In this document: positions 29,126-37,877 of the stretch, in pieces
Numbering within the stretch: the first letter of the stretch is position 1
Layout: each line of letters opens with the position of its first letter
Program-made: the position numbers and the translations under genes
The notes under the pieces: generated by a model
What the model saw: only the letters and a program-made list of their open reading frames with translations
Told to the model about the DNA's origin: nothing
The model's database searches: none
Assembly (NCBI RefSeq): GCF_003264365.1
Contig: NZ_PYAK01000046.1
Coordinates: 1-47,800, forward strand
Source of the DNA: Micromonospora noduli
GTDB taxonomy: Bacteria > Actinomycetota > Actinomycetes > Mycobacteriales > Micromonosporaceae
Direction of reading: 5' to 3'
DNA: 47,800 nucleotides

Positions 29126-29559
29126 TGGCGACAGTCAAGCTTTCGTTCTCGCCCGCTCCGGTGCACGTGCGCACCGCCCGCCTGGTCGGCGTCGCCGTTG
29201 CCCGGCGGGCCGGGGTGCGGGAGGACCTGCTGGACGAGGTGCGCCTGGCCATCGGTGAGGCGTGCACGCGCGCGGTGGCCCTGCACCGGCAGTACGGCCT
29301 GGCCGACCCGGTGCTGGTGGAGATGTCCGACGGTGGCTCGTACGCCGTGCGGGTGGTGGACCGGGCGCCGATCGAGGCGGGTATCGGTCTGACCGCGCTG
29401 CCGCCGGACGAGTTGGCCAACGAGTCGCTGACCGATGAGGCGCTGACCACCGGCGTCGGCTTCGCGCTGCTCGCGGGTTTCGTCGAGGACCTCCAGGTGC
29501 GCCCGGTCGACGAGGGCATCGGCACCGAGGTGCGGATGGTGTGGCCGGTCGGCCGCTGA
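29125..29559 (+). CDS. HATPase-domain anti-sigma regulatory factor with altered N-box
   Basis: A 144-residue RsbW/SpoIIAB-like protein, ATG at 29125 overlapping the STAS stop (GTG at 29122 also possible). The N-box segment LAIGEACTRAV (residues 41-51) has the conserved Glu (E45), but the Asn that binds Mg-ATP in RsbW and SpoIIAB is Arg (R49). A segment VRVVDRAP takes the place of the usual DxGxG box, and TTGVGFALLAGFVEDL corresponds to the later G-rich lid. It may bind the antagonist or sigma without kinase activity, or use a rearranged site. It ends in a strong terminator. Confidence 0.85.
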   Translation: MATVKLSFSPAPVHVRTARLVGVAVARRAGVREDLLDEVRLAIGEACTRAVALHRQYGLADPVLVEMSDGGSYAVRVVDRAPIEAGIGLTALPPDELANESLTDEALTTGVGFALLAGFVEDLQVRPVDEGIGTEVRMVWPVGR

Positions 29560-29875
29560 CGAGTTCCGCTGCGTAGGCCGCGTCCCCTGCTGGGGATGCG
29601 GCCTTCTTTGCATGGATGGGGCCCTATATCAGATTTCGTTTCATAACACAGCGACGAAGATCATCGCGACACGGTGCCACCTGGGTGTGACCTCCAACAC
29701 TGCGGAGGGCTACAGTACCCGGGTTGTCAGCAAGTGACCTATCCCGCAGCCAGCGGGTATGGGTGTTCATCGCTGGTCCGCTGGTGGGTTGGCGCGCGCT
29801 TGCGAGTCCGCATCCAGGCGTCGGTCAGTGCGTCTCCACTCACCGGCGCGATTGTTCGGTAACAGGAGGACACAG
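29560..29875 (+). other. Intergenic region upstream of the pyrophosphatase gene
   Basis: This 316-bp stretch starts with a terminator, then an AT-richer patch (CTATATCAGATTTCG around 29629), a possible -10 TACAGT near 29712, and GGAGG eight bases before the start at 29876. It could hold the promoter and a 160-base leader. I see no open frame with coding character. Confidence 0.5.
29575..29609 (+). terminator. Terminator after the STAS/HATPase pair
   Basis: AGGCCGCGTCCCC (29575-29587) pairs with 29592-29604 along 13 bp with one G-U, loop TGCT, followed by TCTTTG. Confidence 0.85.
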
Positions 29876-32236
29876 ATGTCCGAGACCTTGGCCGCCGACG
29901 GCGGCGGGCTTTCCCTTACCGGAAGCAATGTCACCTACGTCGTCATCGCCGCGGTTGTCGCGCTGGTGGCACTCGGTTTCGCTGCCGCCCTGACAAAAAC
30001 GGTGCTGGCCGCTGGTAAGGGCACCGAGAAAATGCAGGAGATCTCGGGGGCGGTCCAGGAGGGCGCCTCGGCCTACCTGCTCCGTCAATTCCGCACCCTG
30101 GCGATCTTCGTCGTCGTCGCCGTCGTGCTGCTCTTCCTGCTTCCGGTGCACGACACCGATGGCAATGAGCTGGCTGTGAAGATCGGCCGCTCGCTCTTCT
30201 TCGTGGTGGGCGCCCTGTTCAGCGCGTTCATCGGCGGCGCCGGCATGTGGTTGGCCACCCGCGCCAACCTGCGCGTGGCCGCCGCCGCGCGGGAGCGAGT
30301 AGGCGGCCGCGAGGCCGCCATGAAGATCGCCTTCCGGACCGGCGGCGTCGTCGGCTTCCTCACCGTCGGCCTCGGCCTCTTCGGTGCGGCGCTGGTCGTC
30401 CTCGTCTACCGGGGTGACGCGCCCACAGTGCTGGAGGGCTTCGGCTTCGGCGCCGCGCTGCTCGCGATGTTCATGCGGGTCGGCGGCGGCATCTTCACCA
30501 AGGCCGCCGACGTCGGCGCCGACCTGGTCGGCAAGGTCGAGCAGGGCATCCCCGAGGATGACCCGCGCAACGCCGCCACCATCGCCGACAACGTGGGCGA
30601 CAACGTCGGTGACTGCGCCGGCATGGCCGCCGACCTGTTCGAGTCGTACGCGGTCACGCTGGTCGCCGCGCTGATCCTCGGCCGCGCCGCCTTCGGCGAG
30701 CAGGGCCTCGTCTTCCCGCTGATCATCTCCACCATCGGCGTGCTGATCGCGATCATCGGCGTCTTCATCACCCGGCTGCGCGCGACCGACCGCAACGCCC
30801 TGACCGCGATCAACCGGGCCTTCTACCTGTCGGCGGTGCTCTCCGCGGTGCTGGTGGCGATCGCCGCCTTCGCGTACCTCCCGGCGACTTTCGGCGAGTT
30901 CGACAGCGGGCTCACCGACGCGCCCGGAAACCCCCGGCTGGTGGCCATCGGCGCAGTGGTGATCGGCATCGTGCTGGCCGCCGCGATCCAGGCGCTGACC
31001 GGCTACTTCACCGAGACCAACCGGCGACCGGTGCAGGACATCGGCAAGAGCTCGCAGACCGGTGCGGCCACAGTGATCCTGGCGGGGATCAGCATCGGCC
31101 TGGAGTCGGCGGTCTACTCGGCGCTGCTGATCGGCGCCGGCGTCTTCGGGGCGTTCCTCCTCGGCGGCAGCTCCATCACGCTGTCGCTGTTCGCGGTGGC
31201 CCTGGCCGGCACCGGCCTGCTCACCACTGTCGGCGTGATCGTCGCGATGGACACCTTCGGGCCGATCTCCGACAACGCCCAGGGCATCGCCGAAATGTCC
31301 GGCGACATCGACGAGCACGGCGCGCGCACGCTGACCGAGCTGGACGCGGTCGGCAACACCACCAAGGCGATCACCAAGGGCATCGCGATCGCCACTGCGG
31401 TGCTCGCCGCGACCGCGCTGTTCGGCTCCTACACCGACTCGCTCAGCAGCGCGTACGAGACGGCTGGCGTGGGCAACGTCGACAACGAGATCCTCAACGC
31501 GCTGAACGTGGCGAACCCGCGCAACCTGGTCGGCCTGATCATCGGCGCGGCTGTGGTCTTCCTCTTCTCCGGGCTGGCCATCAACGCGGTGTCCCGCTCG
31601 GCCGGTGCCGTGGTGATGGAGGTCCGCCGGCAGTTCCGTGAGCTGCCCGGCATCATGGACGGCACCCAGCGCCCGGAGTACGGCAAGGTCGTCGACATCT
31701 GCACCCGGGACGCGCAGCGCGAGCTGATGACCCCCGGCCTGCTCGCCATCCTCGCGCCGATCGCTGTCGGCTTCGGCCTCGGGCCCGGCGCGCTCGCGGC
31801 GTACCTGGCCGGTGCGATCGGTGCCGGCACCCTGATGGCGGTGTTCCTGTCCAACTCCGGTGGGGCCTGGGACAACGCCAAGAAGCTGGTCGAGGACGGC
31901 GCGTACGGGGGCAAGGGCTCCGAGTCGCACGCCGCCACTGTCATCGGCGACACCGTCGGCGACCCGTTCAAGGACACCGCCGGCCCGGCGATCAACCCGC
32001 TGATCAAGGTGATGAACCTGGTCTCGCTGCTGATCGCGCCCGCCGTGGTGGCCTGGAGCGTCGGCGACGACCGCAACGTCGGCCTGCGGGTCGGCATCGC
32101 GCTGGTCGCGACGCTGATCATCGTGGCGTCGGTGGTGTTCAGCAAGCGCAAGGGCATCGCGATGTCCGACTCGGACGCCGATGGCAACACCGGCGCGGGC
32201 AGCACCGATCACCGCCCGGAGACGGTCAACGCCTGA
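29876..32236 (+). CDS. hppA: K+-independent proton-pumping membrane pyrophosphatase
   Basis: A 786-residue integral membrane protein with about 16 hydrophobic helices that couples hydrolysis of pyrophosphate to proton export. Substrate motifs DVGADLVGKVEQGIPEDDPRN and NVGDNVGDCAGMAADLFE (about 220-265) and the C-terminal GDTVGDPFKDTAGPAIN (about 690-706) carry the conserved Asp and Lys residues. GNTTKA (about 493-498) has Lys where K+-dependent enzymes have Ala, which places it in the K+-independent class. I chose ATG at 29876 because GGAGG lies eight bases upstream; the open frame continues to 29759 without protein-like sequence. Followed by a strong terminator. Confidence 0.95.
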   Translation: MSETLAADGGGLSLTGSNVTYVVIAAVVALVALGFAAALTKTVLAAGKGTEKMQEISGAVQEGASAYLLRQFRTLAIFVVVAVVLLFLLPVHDTDGNELAVKIGRSLFFVVGALFSAFIGGAGMWLATRANLRVAAAARERVGGREAAMKIAFRTGGVVGFLTVGLGLFGAALVVLVYRGDAPTVLEGFGFGAALLAMFMRVGGGIFTKAADVGADLVGKVEQGIPEDDPRNAATIADNVGDNVGDCAGMAADLFESYAVTLVAALILGRAAFGEQGLVFPLIISTIGVLIAIIGVFITRLRATDRNALTAINRAFYLSAVLSAVLVAIAAFAYLPATFGEFDSGLTDAPGNPRLVAIGAVVIGIVLAAAIQALTGYFTETNRRPVQDIGKSSQTGAATVILAGISIGLESAVYSALLIGAGVFGAFLLGGSSITLSLFAVALAGTGLLTTVGVIVAMDTFGPISDNAQGIAEMSGDIDEHGARTLTELDAVGNTTKAITKGIAIATAVLAATALFGSYTDSLSSAYETAGVGNVDNEILNALNVANPRNLVGLIIGAAVVFLFSGLAINAVSRSAGAVVMEVRRQFRELPGIMDGTQRPEYGKVVDICTRDAQRELMTPGLLAILAPIAVGFGLGPGALAAYLAGAIGAGTLMAVFLSNSGGAWDNAKKLVEDGAYGGKGSESHAATVIGDTVGDPFKDTAGPAINPLIKVMNLVSLLIAPAVVAWSVGDDRNVGLRVGIALVATLIIVASVVFSKRKGIAMSDSDADGNTGAGSTDHRPETVNA

Positions 32237-32244
32237 TCCACTAA

Positions 32245-32294
32245 CGGCCCGGGGTCCCCGGTCGACGGCTACGTCGACCGGGGACCTCGGGCCG
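32245..32294 (+). terminator. Long hairpin terminator after hppA
   Basis: GTCCCCGGTCGAC pairs perfectly with GTCGACCGGGGAC, and an outer CGGCCCG pairs with CGGGCCG across a two-base mismatch, giving a stem of about 20 bp. It lies 8 bp past the hppA stop. Confidence 0.9.
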
Positions 32295-32339
32295 TCCGGC
32301 CCGATGCCACACCTGGCCAAAGGCCGTACGCTGCAACGC

Positions 32340-32879
32340 ATGCGTACGTGCCGGGCGTCTGCCGCCGGAAAGCTCACGGTGGTCCTGGCCACGATCGTCG
32401 TCCTGGCCGGCTGCGGCGGGGGTCCCAGCCCACGGGCCTGGGCGGCCTCGGTCTGCGGCGCCCTCACCCCGTGGCGCTCCGAGATCAACAAGCTGACCAG
32501 CAGCACTGACGAGCAGATGACCGCGCAGACCACGCCGGCGCAGGCCAAGGAGAACCTGGTGCGGCTCTTCGATGGGGCGGAGCAGGCCAGCGAGGCCGCG
32601 CGCCGCAAGGTGGAGAAGGCGGGCATCCCGGAGGCGGAGAACGGCGAGGCCATCTCCGCGGGTTTCCGTAGCTCCCTGGGGAAGATGCGGGACGCGTACG
32701 GTCGCGCCCGGGACACCATCGACGGCCTGGGCACCGGCGAGCCGACCGTCTTCTACGACGGCGTGCGGGCCGCCGTGGAGACCCTCAACAAGGAGTACGA
32801 CGCCAGCGCGTTGGACACCAGCAAGCTCAACTCCGAGGAGTTGAAACAGGCATTCGACGAGGTGCCGGAGTGTCGCTGA
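32340..32879 (+). CDS. Putative lipoprotein of unknown function
   Basis: A 179-residue exported protein. MRTCRASAAGKLTVVLATIVVLAGC is a lipoprotein signal peptide with lipobox LAGC (Cys25). The mature part is mostly helical (EINKLTSSTDEQMTAQ, FDGAEQASEAARRKVEKAGI, VRAAVETLNKEYDAS) and has two further Cys. I recognise no family; small exported helical lipoproteins next to topA-side genes are common in Micromonosporaceae. ATG at 32340 has TACGCT (32327-32332) ending 7 bases before it and no ribosome site, which implies a leaderless message. Its last 10 bases overlap the next gene. Confidence 0.82.
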   Translation: MRTCRASAAGKLTVVLATIVVLAGCGGGPSPRAWAASVCGALTPWRSEINKLTSSTDEQMTAQTTPAQAKENLVRLFDGAEQASEAARRKVEKAGIPEAENGEAISAGFRSSLGKMRDAYGRARDTIDGLGTGEPTVFYDGVRAAVETLNKEYDASALDTSKLNSEELKQAFDEVPECR

Positions 32880-33610
32880 GCGGGCTCGGTGACACCGGGA
32901 AGGCACAGCCGCCCCCGGCGCTGTTCCCCGCGCCCGAGTCCGACACGCCCACTTCCGGGCGACGCCGCGGCGGCGCGCCGCAGAACCGCTCCTCGCAGGA
33001 CGGCCCAGGTCAGCAGACTGACGACGCGGGCCGGCAACTTGTCTTCTTCGGCGCGGACGCGGCCGAACCGACCGTCGCCGACCTGGCCGGGCTGCTCGCC
33101 GGGCCGGGTGAGGTGGTCCGGATGGGCGGCACCGCCCGGCTCTCGGTGCAGGTGGACGCCGCCTGGCGGGTGCACGTGCTCGTCGCCGAACTGGCGTCAC
33201 GTGGGCTGGCGGCGAGCTGGGAGCCGACCGAGGGCGCGCGACACGCCGTGCGTACGTCGTACACCCGGGTCTTGAAGCCGCTCGCGGCCGCCTGGCTGCA
33301 CGGTACGACGAAACGCCCGCCGGCCGCCTTCCACCTGACCGGCCGGCGGTTGCGGCTGTGGCTCGCCGCCGCGGGGACGCCGGAGCCTCCGGACTGCTTC
33401 CTGTTGCGACTGGGCGCCGACGACAAGGAGTGTTGGGAGCCGATCGGCGTGGCGCTCGCCTCGGCGGGGCTGGCTGGGACGCTGCTCGGCCCAGGTGAGG
33501 GCGGCCCGGCGTACCGGATCGCCGGCCGGCGCCGGTTGGCGCGGCTCGCCGAGCTGGTGGGCGGAGCGCCGGGCGCGGCGCCGGCCGACGCCTGGCCGAC
33601 CCGCCCCTGA
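32870..33610 (+). CDS. Conserved hypothetical protein upstream of topA
   Basis: A 246-residue protein. The first 50 residues are polar and probably disordered (GKAQPPPALFPAPESDTPTSGRR); the rest is a globular alpha/beta domain (LVFFGADAAEPTVADLAGLLAGPGEVVRMGG and VRTSYTRVLKPLAAAWLHG). It ends with PADAWPTRP. I recognise no named domain, but genes of this kind often precede topA in actinobacteria. GTG at 32870 overlaps the lipoprotein gene by 10 bp, so both are probably co-expressed. A 16-bp palindrome at 33648-33663 follows. Confidence 0.78.
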   Translation: MSLSGLGDTGKAQPPPALFPAPESDTPTSGRRRGGAPQNRSSQDGPGQQTDDAGRQLVFFGADAAEPTVADLAGLLAGPGEVVRMGGTARLSVQVDAAWRVHVLVAELASRGLAASWEPTEGARHAVRTSYTRVLKPLAAAWLHGTTKRPPAAFHLTGRRLRLWLAAAGTPEPPDCFLLRLGADDKECWEPIGVALASAGLAGTLLGPGEGGPAYRIAGRRRLARLAELVGGAPGAAPADAWPTRP

Positions 33611-33959
33611 ATCGGTCATTCCGCCCAGGTCGGCGGTGCCGGTCGGGTGTCCGGTGCCGGACAGCCGGCGGGTTGATCCAGGCGGAAAACGGGCGGGTCG
33701 GGCCTCGGTCGTGGGTCCGCCATCGTCACAGTGACCCGCTTCGAGCCCTACCCACGGTGTACGGTGGCGCCGTCCGGCAGTGCCGAGCGCGGCGGGGCGG
33801 CGTCGACCGCCGCGTCGAAGCGGTTTGCGGCCCGCGAAACCCGAAACGCGGGCGGCGCGTTACGTTGGACATCCGGACCGCCGGTGCGACGGCGGGGTCG
33901 AAAGCGGTCGCTGTCCGGGCGCCGGCAGGCCACGAGCAGGAGTGAGGTCGGGGAGAGAC
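33611..33959 (+). other. 349-bp intergenic region upstream of topA
   Basis: Contains the palindrome TGTCCGGTGCCGGACA (33648-33663), possibly the terminator of the previous gene, and GGGGAG seven bases before the topA GTG at its right end. TACGGT near 33760 is a possible -10. Open frames here have no recognisable protein character. Confidence 0.45.
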
Positions 33960-36791
33960 GTGCCGAGCAACGCTGGAACCACCCGTCTGGTCATCGTCGA
34001 GTCACCGGCGAAGGCCAAGACGATCTCGGGCTACCTTGGCCCGGGGTACGTCGTGGAGGCCAGCTTCGGTCACGTCCGCGACCTGCCGCGCAACGCCGCC
34101 GACGTGCCGGCCAAGTACAAGAAGGAACCCTGGGCCCGGCTCGGGGTGGACGTCGACAACGGCTTCCAGGCGCTCTACGTCGTCTCCGCCGACCGTAAGC
34201 AGCAGATCAGCAAGCTGGTGAAGCTGGCCAAGGAAGTCGACGAGATCTTCCTGGCGACGGATGAGGACCGCGAGGGCGAGGCGATCGCCTGGCACCTGGT
34301 CGAGACCCTCAAGCCCAAGGTCCCGGTCAAGCGGATGGTCTTCCACGAGATCACCAAGCCGGCGATCCAGGCGGCGGTGGCCAACCCCCGGGAGATCGAC
34401 CGCGATCTGGTCGACGCTCAGGAGGCGCGCCGGATCCTCGACCGCCTGTACGGCTACGAGGTCTCCCCGGTGCTGTGGAAGAAGGTCATGCCGCGGCTCT
34501 CGGCAGGCCGGGTGCAGTCCGTGGCGACCCGCATCGTGGTCGAGCGGGAGCGGCAGCGGATGGCCTTCCGCACCGCCGAATACTGGGACATCCTGGCCAC
34601 CCTCGCGGTGGCCAACTCCGGCGAGGGCCCGCGTGCGTTCAACGCCACCCTGATCGCCCTGAACGGCGACCGGATCGCCACCGGTAAGGACTTCGAGCCG
34701 ACCACCGGCCGTGTCCGGGCTGGCGCTGGCGTCGTGCACCTCGACGAGAGCGGTGCCCGGGGTCTCGCGGCCCGACTCGACGGACGGCCGTTCACCGTCA
34801 CCCGGGTCGAGGAGAAGCCCTACCGTCGCCGCCCGTACGCGCCGTTCATCACCTCGACCCTCCAGCAGGAGGCGGCCCGCAAGCTGCGCCTGTCCTCGCA
34901 GCAGACGATGCGCACCGCGCAGCGCCTGTACGAGAACGGCTACATCACCTATATGCGTACCGACTCGGTCAACCTGTCGGAGACCGCCATCTCGGCGGCC
35001 CGCCGACAGATCGTCGAGCTGTACGGCGAGCGCAGCGTTCCGCCGGAGCCGCGCCGCTACACCGGCAAGGTGAAGAACGCGCAGGAGGCACACGAGGCGA
35101 TCCGCCCGGCGGGGGACAACTTCCGTACCCCGGGCGAGGTGGCCAAGGAGCTGTCCGCCGAGGAGTTCAAGCTCTACGAGCTGATCTGGCGGCGCACCAT
35201 CGCCTCGCAGATGACCGACGCGGTCGGCTCCAGCGTGTCGGTGCGCATCCGGGCGGTCTCCACCTCCCAGGAGGAAGCCGACTTCGGGGCGACCGGCAAG
35301 ACCATCACGGACCCGGGCTTCCTGCGCGCCTACGTCGAGTCCAGCGATGACGAGAACGCCGAGGCCGAGGACGCCGAGCGCCGGCTGCCCACCCTGGTGA
35401 AGGACCAGCCGCTGACCGCCGACGAGCTGGCCGCGCAGGGCCACCACACCCAGCCGCCGTCGCGCTACACCGAAGCGTCGCTGGTCAAGGCCCTGGAAGA
35501 GCTGGGCATCGGCCGCCCGTCCACCTACGCGTCGATCATGCAGACGATCCAGGACCGGGGGTACGTCACCAAGCGCGGCCAGGCGATGATCCCGACCTTC
35601 CTGGCCTTCGCGGTGATCGGGCTGATGGAGCGGCACTACCCCCGCCTGATCGACTACGACTTCACGGCCACCATGGAGAACGAGCTGGACGAGATCGCCG
35701 GCGGTGACCACGCGGCTGTCGACTTCCTCACGGCGTTCTACTTCGGCAGCTCCAACGGCGCCGGTGACCAGGACATCGCCCGTTCCGGCGGGCTCAAGAA
35801 GCTGGTCACCGAGAACCTCAGCGACATCGACGCCCGCAGCGTCAACTCCATCCCGCTCTTCACCGACGACGACGGCCGCGAGGTCGTCGTGCGGGTCGGC
35901 CGCTACGGGCCGTACCTGCAACGGGAGCTGCCCGGCGGCGAGCAGCCAGCACCGGCTGCCGAGGGCGAGGAGGGCGGCACCCAGGGTGACCGGGCGCCGA
36001 TCCCCGAGGGCCTGGCCCCGGACGAGCTGACGCCGGAGAAGGTGCACGAACTGTTCCTGGGCGGCAGCGGCGAGCGCAAGCTCGGCGACGACCCCGGCAC
36101 CGGCGAGCCGATCGTGCTCAAGTCCGGCCGGTTCGGCCCGTACGTGTCCAGCGGCGAGCGGAAGTCGTCGCTGCTGCGTACGCAGACCCCGGACTCGCTG
36201 ACGCTGGAGGAGGCGCTCAAGCTGCTCAGCCTTCCCCGGCTGATCGGTGTCGCGCCGGACGGCGTCGAGGTCTTCGCGAACAACGGTCGCTACGGCCCGT
36301 ACGTCAAGCGGGGCGAGGAGTTCCGTTCGCTGGAGTCCGAGGACCAGATGTTCACTGTCGGCCTGGACGAGGCGCTGGCTCTTCTGGCCGCCCCGAAGGC
36401 CCGTGGACGGCGAGCCGCGGCACCGCCGTTGCGCGAGATGGGCGTGGACCCGGCGACCGAGAAGCCGATGGTGATCAAGGACGGCCGGTTCGGCCCGTAC
36501 GTCACCGACGGGGAGTTCAACGCGTCGCTGCGGCGCGGGCAGACTCCCGAGGCGCTGACCATCGAGGAAGCGTCCGAGATGCTGGCCGAGAAGCGGGCGA
36601 AGGGCCCGGCGCCGAAGAAGAAGGCGGCGGCGAAGAAGGCGCCCGCGAAGAAGGCCACGGCCACCAAGAAGACGGCCGCCGCCAGCAAGTCCACGGCCGC
36701 GAAGAAGACCACCACGGCCAAGGCGACGGCGGCGAAGAAGGCTCCGGCGAAGAAGGCCGCCCCGCGCAAGGCCGCGACCAGCACGGAGTAG
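33960..36791 (+). CDS. topA: DNA topoisomerase I
   Basis: A 943-residue type IA topoisomerase that relaxes negative supercoils. The Toprim domain shows VIVESPAKAKTISGYLG (about 10-27) and ATDEDREGEAIAWHL (about 99-113) with acidic metal ligands. The active-site Tyr is in YITYMRTDSV (Tyr about 330), with GRVQSVATRIV earlier. The C-terminal part has no zinc fingers but several Topo_C repeats (GRFGPYVSSGERKS, GRYGPYVKRGEEFRS, GRFGPYVTDGEFNAS) and ends in a roughly 55-residue Lys/Ala-rich tail, both typical of actinobacterial TopA and needed for processivity. The GTG at 33960 follows GGGGAG by 4 bases. It appears monocistronic. Confidence 0.96.
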   Translation: MPSNAGTTRLVIVESPAKAKTISGYLGPGYVVEASFGHVRDLPRNAADVPAKYKKEPWARLGVDVDNGFQALYVVSADRKQQISKLVKLAKEVDEIFLATDEDREGEAIAWHLVETLKPKVPVKRMVFHEITKPAIQAAVANPREIDRDLVDAQEARRILDRLYGYEVSPVLWKKVMPRLSAGRVQSVATRIVVERERQRMAFRTAEYWDILATLAVANSGEGPRAFNATLIALNGDRIATGKDFEPTTGRVRAGAGVVHLDESGARGLAARLDGRPFTVTRVEEKPYRRRPYAPFITSTLQQEAARKLRLSSQQTMRTAQRLYENGYITYMRTDSVNLSETAISAARRQIVELYGERSVPPEPRRYTGKVKNAQEAHEAIRPAGDNFRTPGEVAKELSAEEFKLYELIWRRTIASQMTDAVGSSVSVRIRAVSTSQEEADFGATGKTITDPGFLRAYVESSDDENAEAEDAERRLPTLVKDQPLTADELAAQGHHTQPPSRYTEASLVKALEELGIGRPSTYASIMQTIQDRGYVTKRGQAMIPTFLAFAVIGLMERHYPRLIDYDFTATMENELDEIAGGDHAAVDFLTAFYFGSSNGAGDQDIARSGGLKKLVTENLSDIDARSVNSIPLFTDDDGREVVVRVGRYGPYLQRELPGGEQPAPAAEGEEGGTQGDRAPIPEGLAPDELTPEKVHELFLGGSGERKLGDDPGTGEPIVLKSGRFGPYVSSGERKSSLLRTQTPDSLTLEEALKLLSLPRLIGVAPDGVEVFANNGRYGPYVKRGEEFRSLESEDQMFTVGLDEALALLAAPKARGRRAAAPPLREMGVDPATEKPMVIKDGRFGPYVTDGEFNASLRRGQTPEALTIEEASEMLAEKRAKGPAPKKKAAAKKAPAKKATATKKTAAASKSTAAKKTTTAKATAAKKAPAKKAAPRKAATSTE

Positions 36792-36825
36792 CCCCCGCGC
36801 CGGGTGGCGCTTGTTCCGACGCTCC

Positions 36826-36878
36826 AGATCTTGGACAGTTTCCGTCTTGCCTGAACGGAAACTGTCCAAGATCTATTT
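36826..36878 (+). terminator. 20-bp perfect AT-rich hairpin after topA
   Basis: Arms 36826-36845 (AGATCTTGGACAGTTTCC...) and 36855-36874 are perfectly complementary over 20 bp, with loop CTTGCCTGA and tail ATTTTG. The stem is only about 45% GC, unlike anything around it. It probably ends topA; being symmetric, it could also be a dispersed palindrome. Confidence 0.85.
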
Positions 36879-36925
36879 TGTGGTGTTCCGGGTCACGTGT
36901 GAGGCTGAGGCCTTCGCGGTTTCGC

Positions 36926-36941
36926 CGGTACCGCCGTACCG
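36926..36941. promoter_or_regulatory. TetR autoregulatory operator candidate overlapping a -10
   Basis: CGGTACCGCCGTACCG consists of perfect 6-bp arms around CGCC. Its right arm overlaps TACCGT (36937-36942), a TANNNT -10 lying six bases before ATG 36949. Repressor bound here would block the promoter of the following operon. Confidence 0.6.
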
Positions 36942-36948
36942 TATGGCC

Positions 36949-37581
36949 ATGCCGACAAGGAAGAGGCGTGCGGGCGGAGAGAAGCGGGAGGCCGTCCTCG
37001 ACGCGGTGGCGGGTGTGCTGGCCACCCGCGGGTACGAGAACACCCGCTTCACGGACGTGTCCGCTGCCGGCGGGGTCGCGATCAGCACCCTGCAGACCTA
37101 CTTCGGCTCCCGCGAAGACATGATCATCGAGGCCATGCAGGCGTTCACCGACCGGGAGGTGGAGGCCCTTCGGGCGGTGTCCGCCACCGAGGCCGATCCG
37201 TGGCGACGACTTGTCGCGCTTGTCGACCGCAGCCTGCACAACTCGGAGAGCACCCGGCAGGTCCTGGTCGAGTTCTGGCGCTCCGCGATGCGCGACGACG
37301 AGCTGCGCGACTACAGCGCCACCGTGCAGCAGCGCTACCGGGAGCCCTTCCTGGCCGCCGTCCGGGAGGGCGTTGCCCGGGGGGCGTTCACGCTGGCCCA
37401 CGACGCCGAGGCGGTGACGGACCTCCTGCTCTCGGCGCTGGCCGGTCTGATCATCTCGCGGGTCCAGCACCACCCCACTCCGGCACCCGCGAACTTCCGC
37501 GACGTCCTACTGGTTCAGCTAGGACTGATGCTGGGCGTCAACGACTCCGAACCAACACCCGAACGGATCGAGGCACGATGA
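36949..37581 (+). CDS. TetR-family transcriptional regulator (operon repressor)
   Basis: A 210-residue TetR-type regulator. The N-terminal helix-turn-helix spans about residues 10-55 (EKREAVLDAVAGVLATRGYENTRF, then VAISTLQTYFGSREDMI), where the Tyr-Phe pair in TYFGS is typical. The C-terminal ligand domain (about 60-200) is not specific to a known ligand. I chose ATG at 36949 because TACCGT lies 6 bases upstream and no ribosome site exists, implying a leaderless message; ATG at 36943 is the alternative. It overlaps the next gene by ATGA and begins a four-gene operon (ABM protein, quinone oxidoreductase, SGNH hydrolase), which it likely controls along with itself. Confidence 0.88.
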   Translation: MPTRKRRAGGEKREAVLDAVAGVLATRGYENTRFTDVSAAGGVAISTLQTYFGSREDMIIEAMQAFTDREVEALRAVSATEADPWRRLVALVDRSLHNSESTRQVLVEFWRSAMRDDELRDYSATVQQRYREPFLAAVREGVARGAFTLAHDAEAVTDLLLSALAGLIISRVQHHPTPAPANFRDVLLVQLGLMLGVNDSEPTPERIEAR

Positions 37582-37877
37582 CCACCGTCGAGATCACCCG
37601 GTTCCGCGTTCCCGCCGAGCGCGCGGACGATCTGCTGGCCGCGCGGCCGGCGATGCTGCGCGACTTCCAGGCCGATCGCGCAGGCTTCCTCGGCGCACGG
37701 CTGATCCGGTTGGCGGCCGACGAGTGGCTGGACATCGTCTTCTGGGGTTCCTCCGAGGACTACGCCGAATCCCGCCGTCGGGGCGCGAACCGGCCCGGCA
37801 TCCAGACATTCTTCTCGCTGATCGATTCGGTGATCAGCACCGAGGAGGGCACGACGACCGACGTGGTGGGTGCGTGA
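37578..37877 (+). CDS. Antibiotic biosynthesis monooxygenase (ABM)-like protein
   Basis: A 99-residue protein with the ferredoxin-like dimeric alpha/beta barrel of ABM-type enzymes: a first strand TTVEITRFRV, helix AERADDLLAARPAMLRDFQ, strand FLGARLIRLAADEWLDIVFW and a second helix SSEDYAESRRRGANRP. These small proteins oxidise or protect quinone-like compounds, though a catalytic set cannot be assigned here. ATG at 37578 overlaps the TetR stop. Being between a TetR repressor and a quinone oxidoreductase, it probably acts on the same reactive compound. Confidence 0.8.
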   Translation: MTTVEITRFRVPAERADDLLAARPAMLRDFQADRAGFLGARLIRLAADEWLDIVFWGSSEDYAESRRRGANRPGIQTFFSLIDSVISTEEGTTTDVVGA

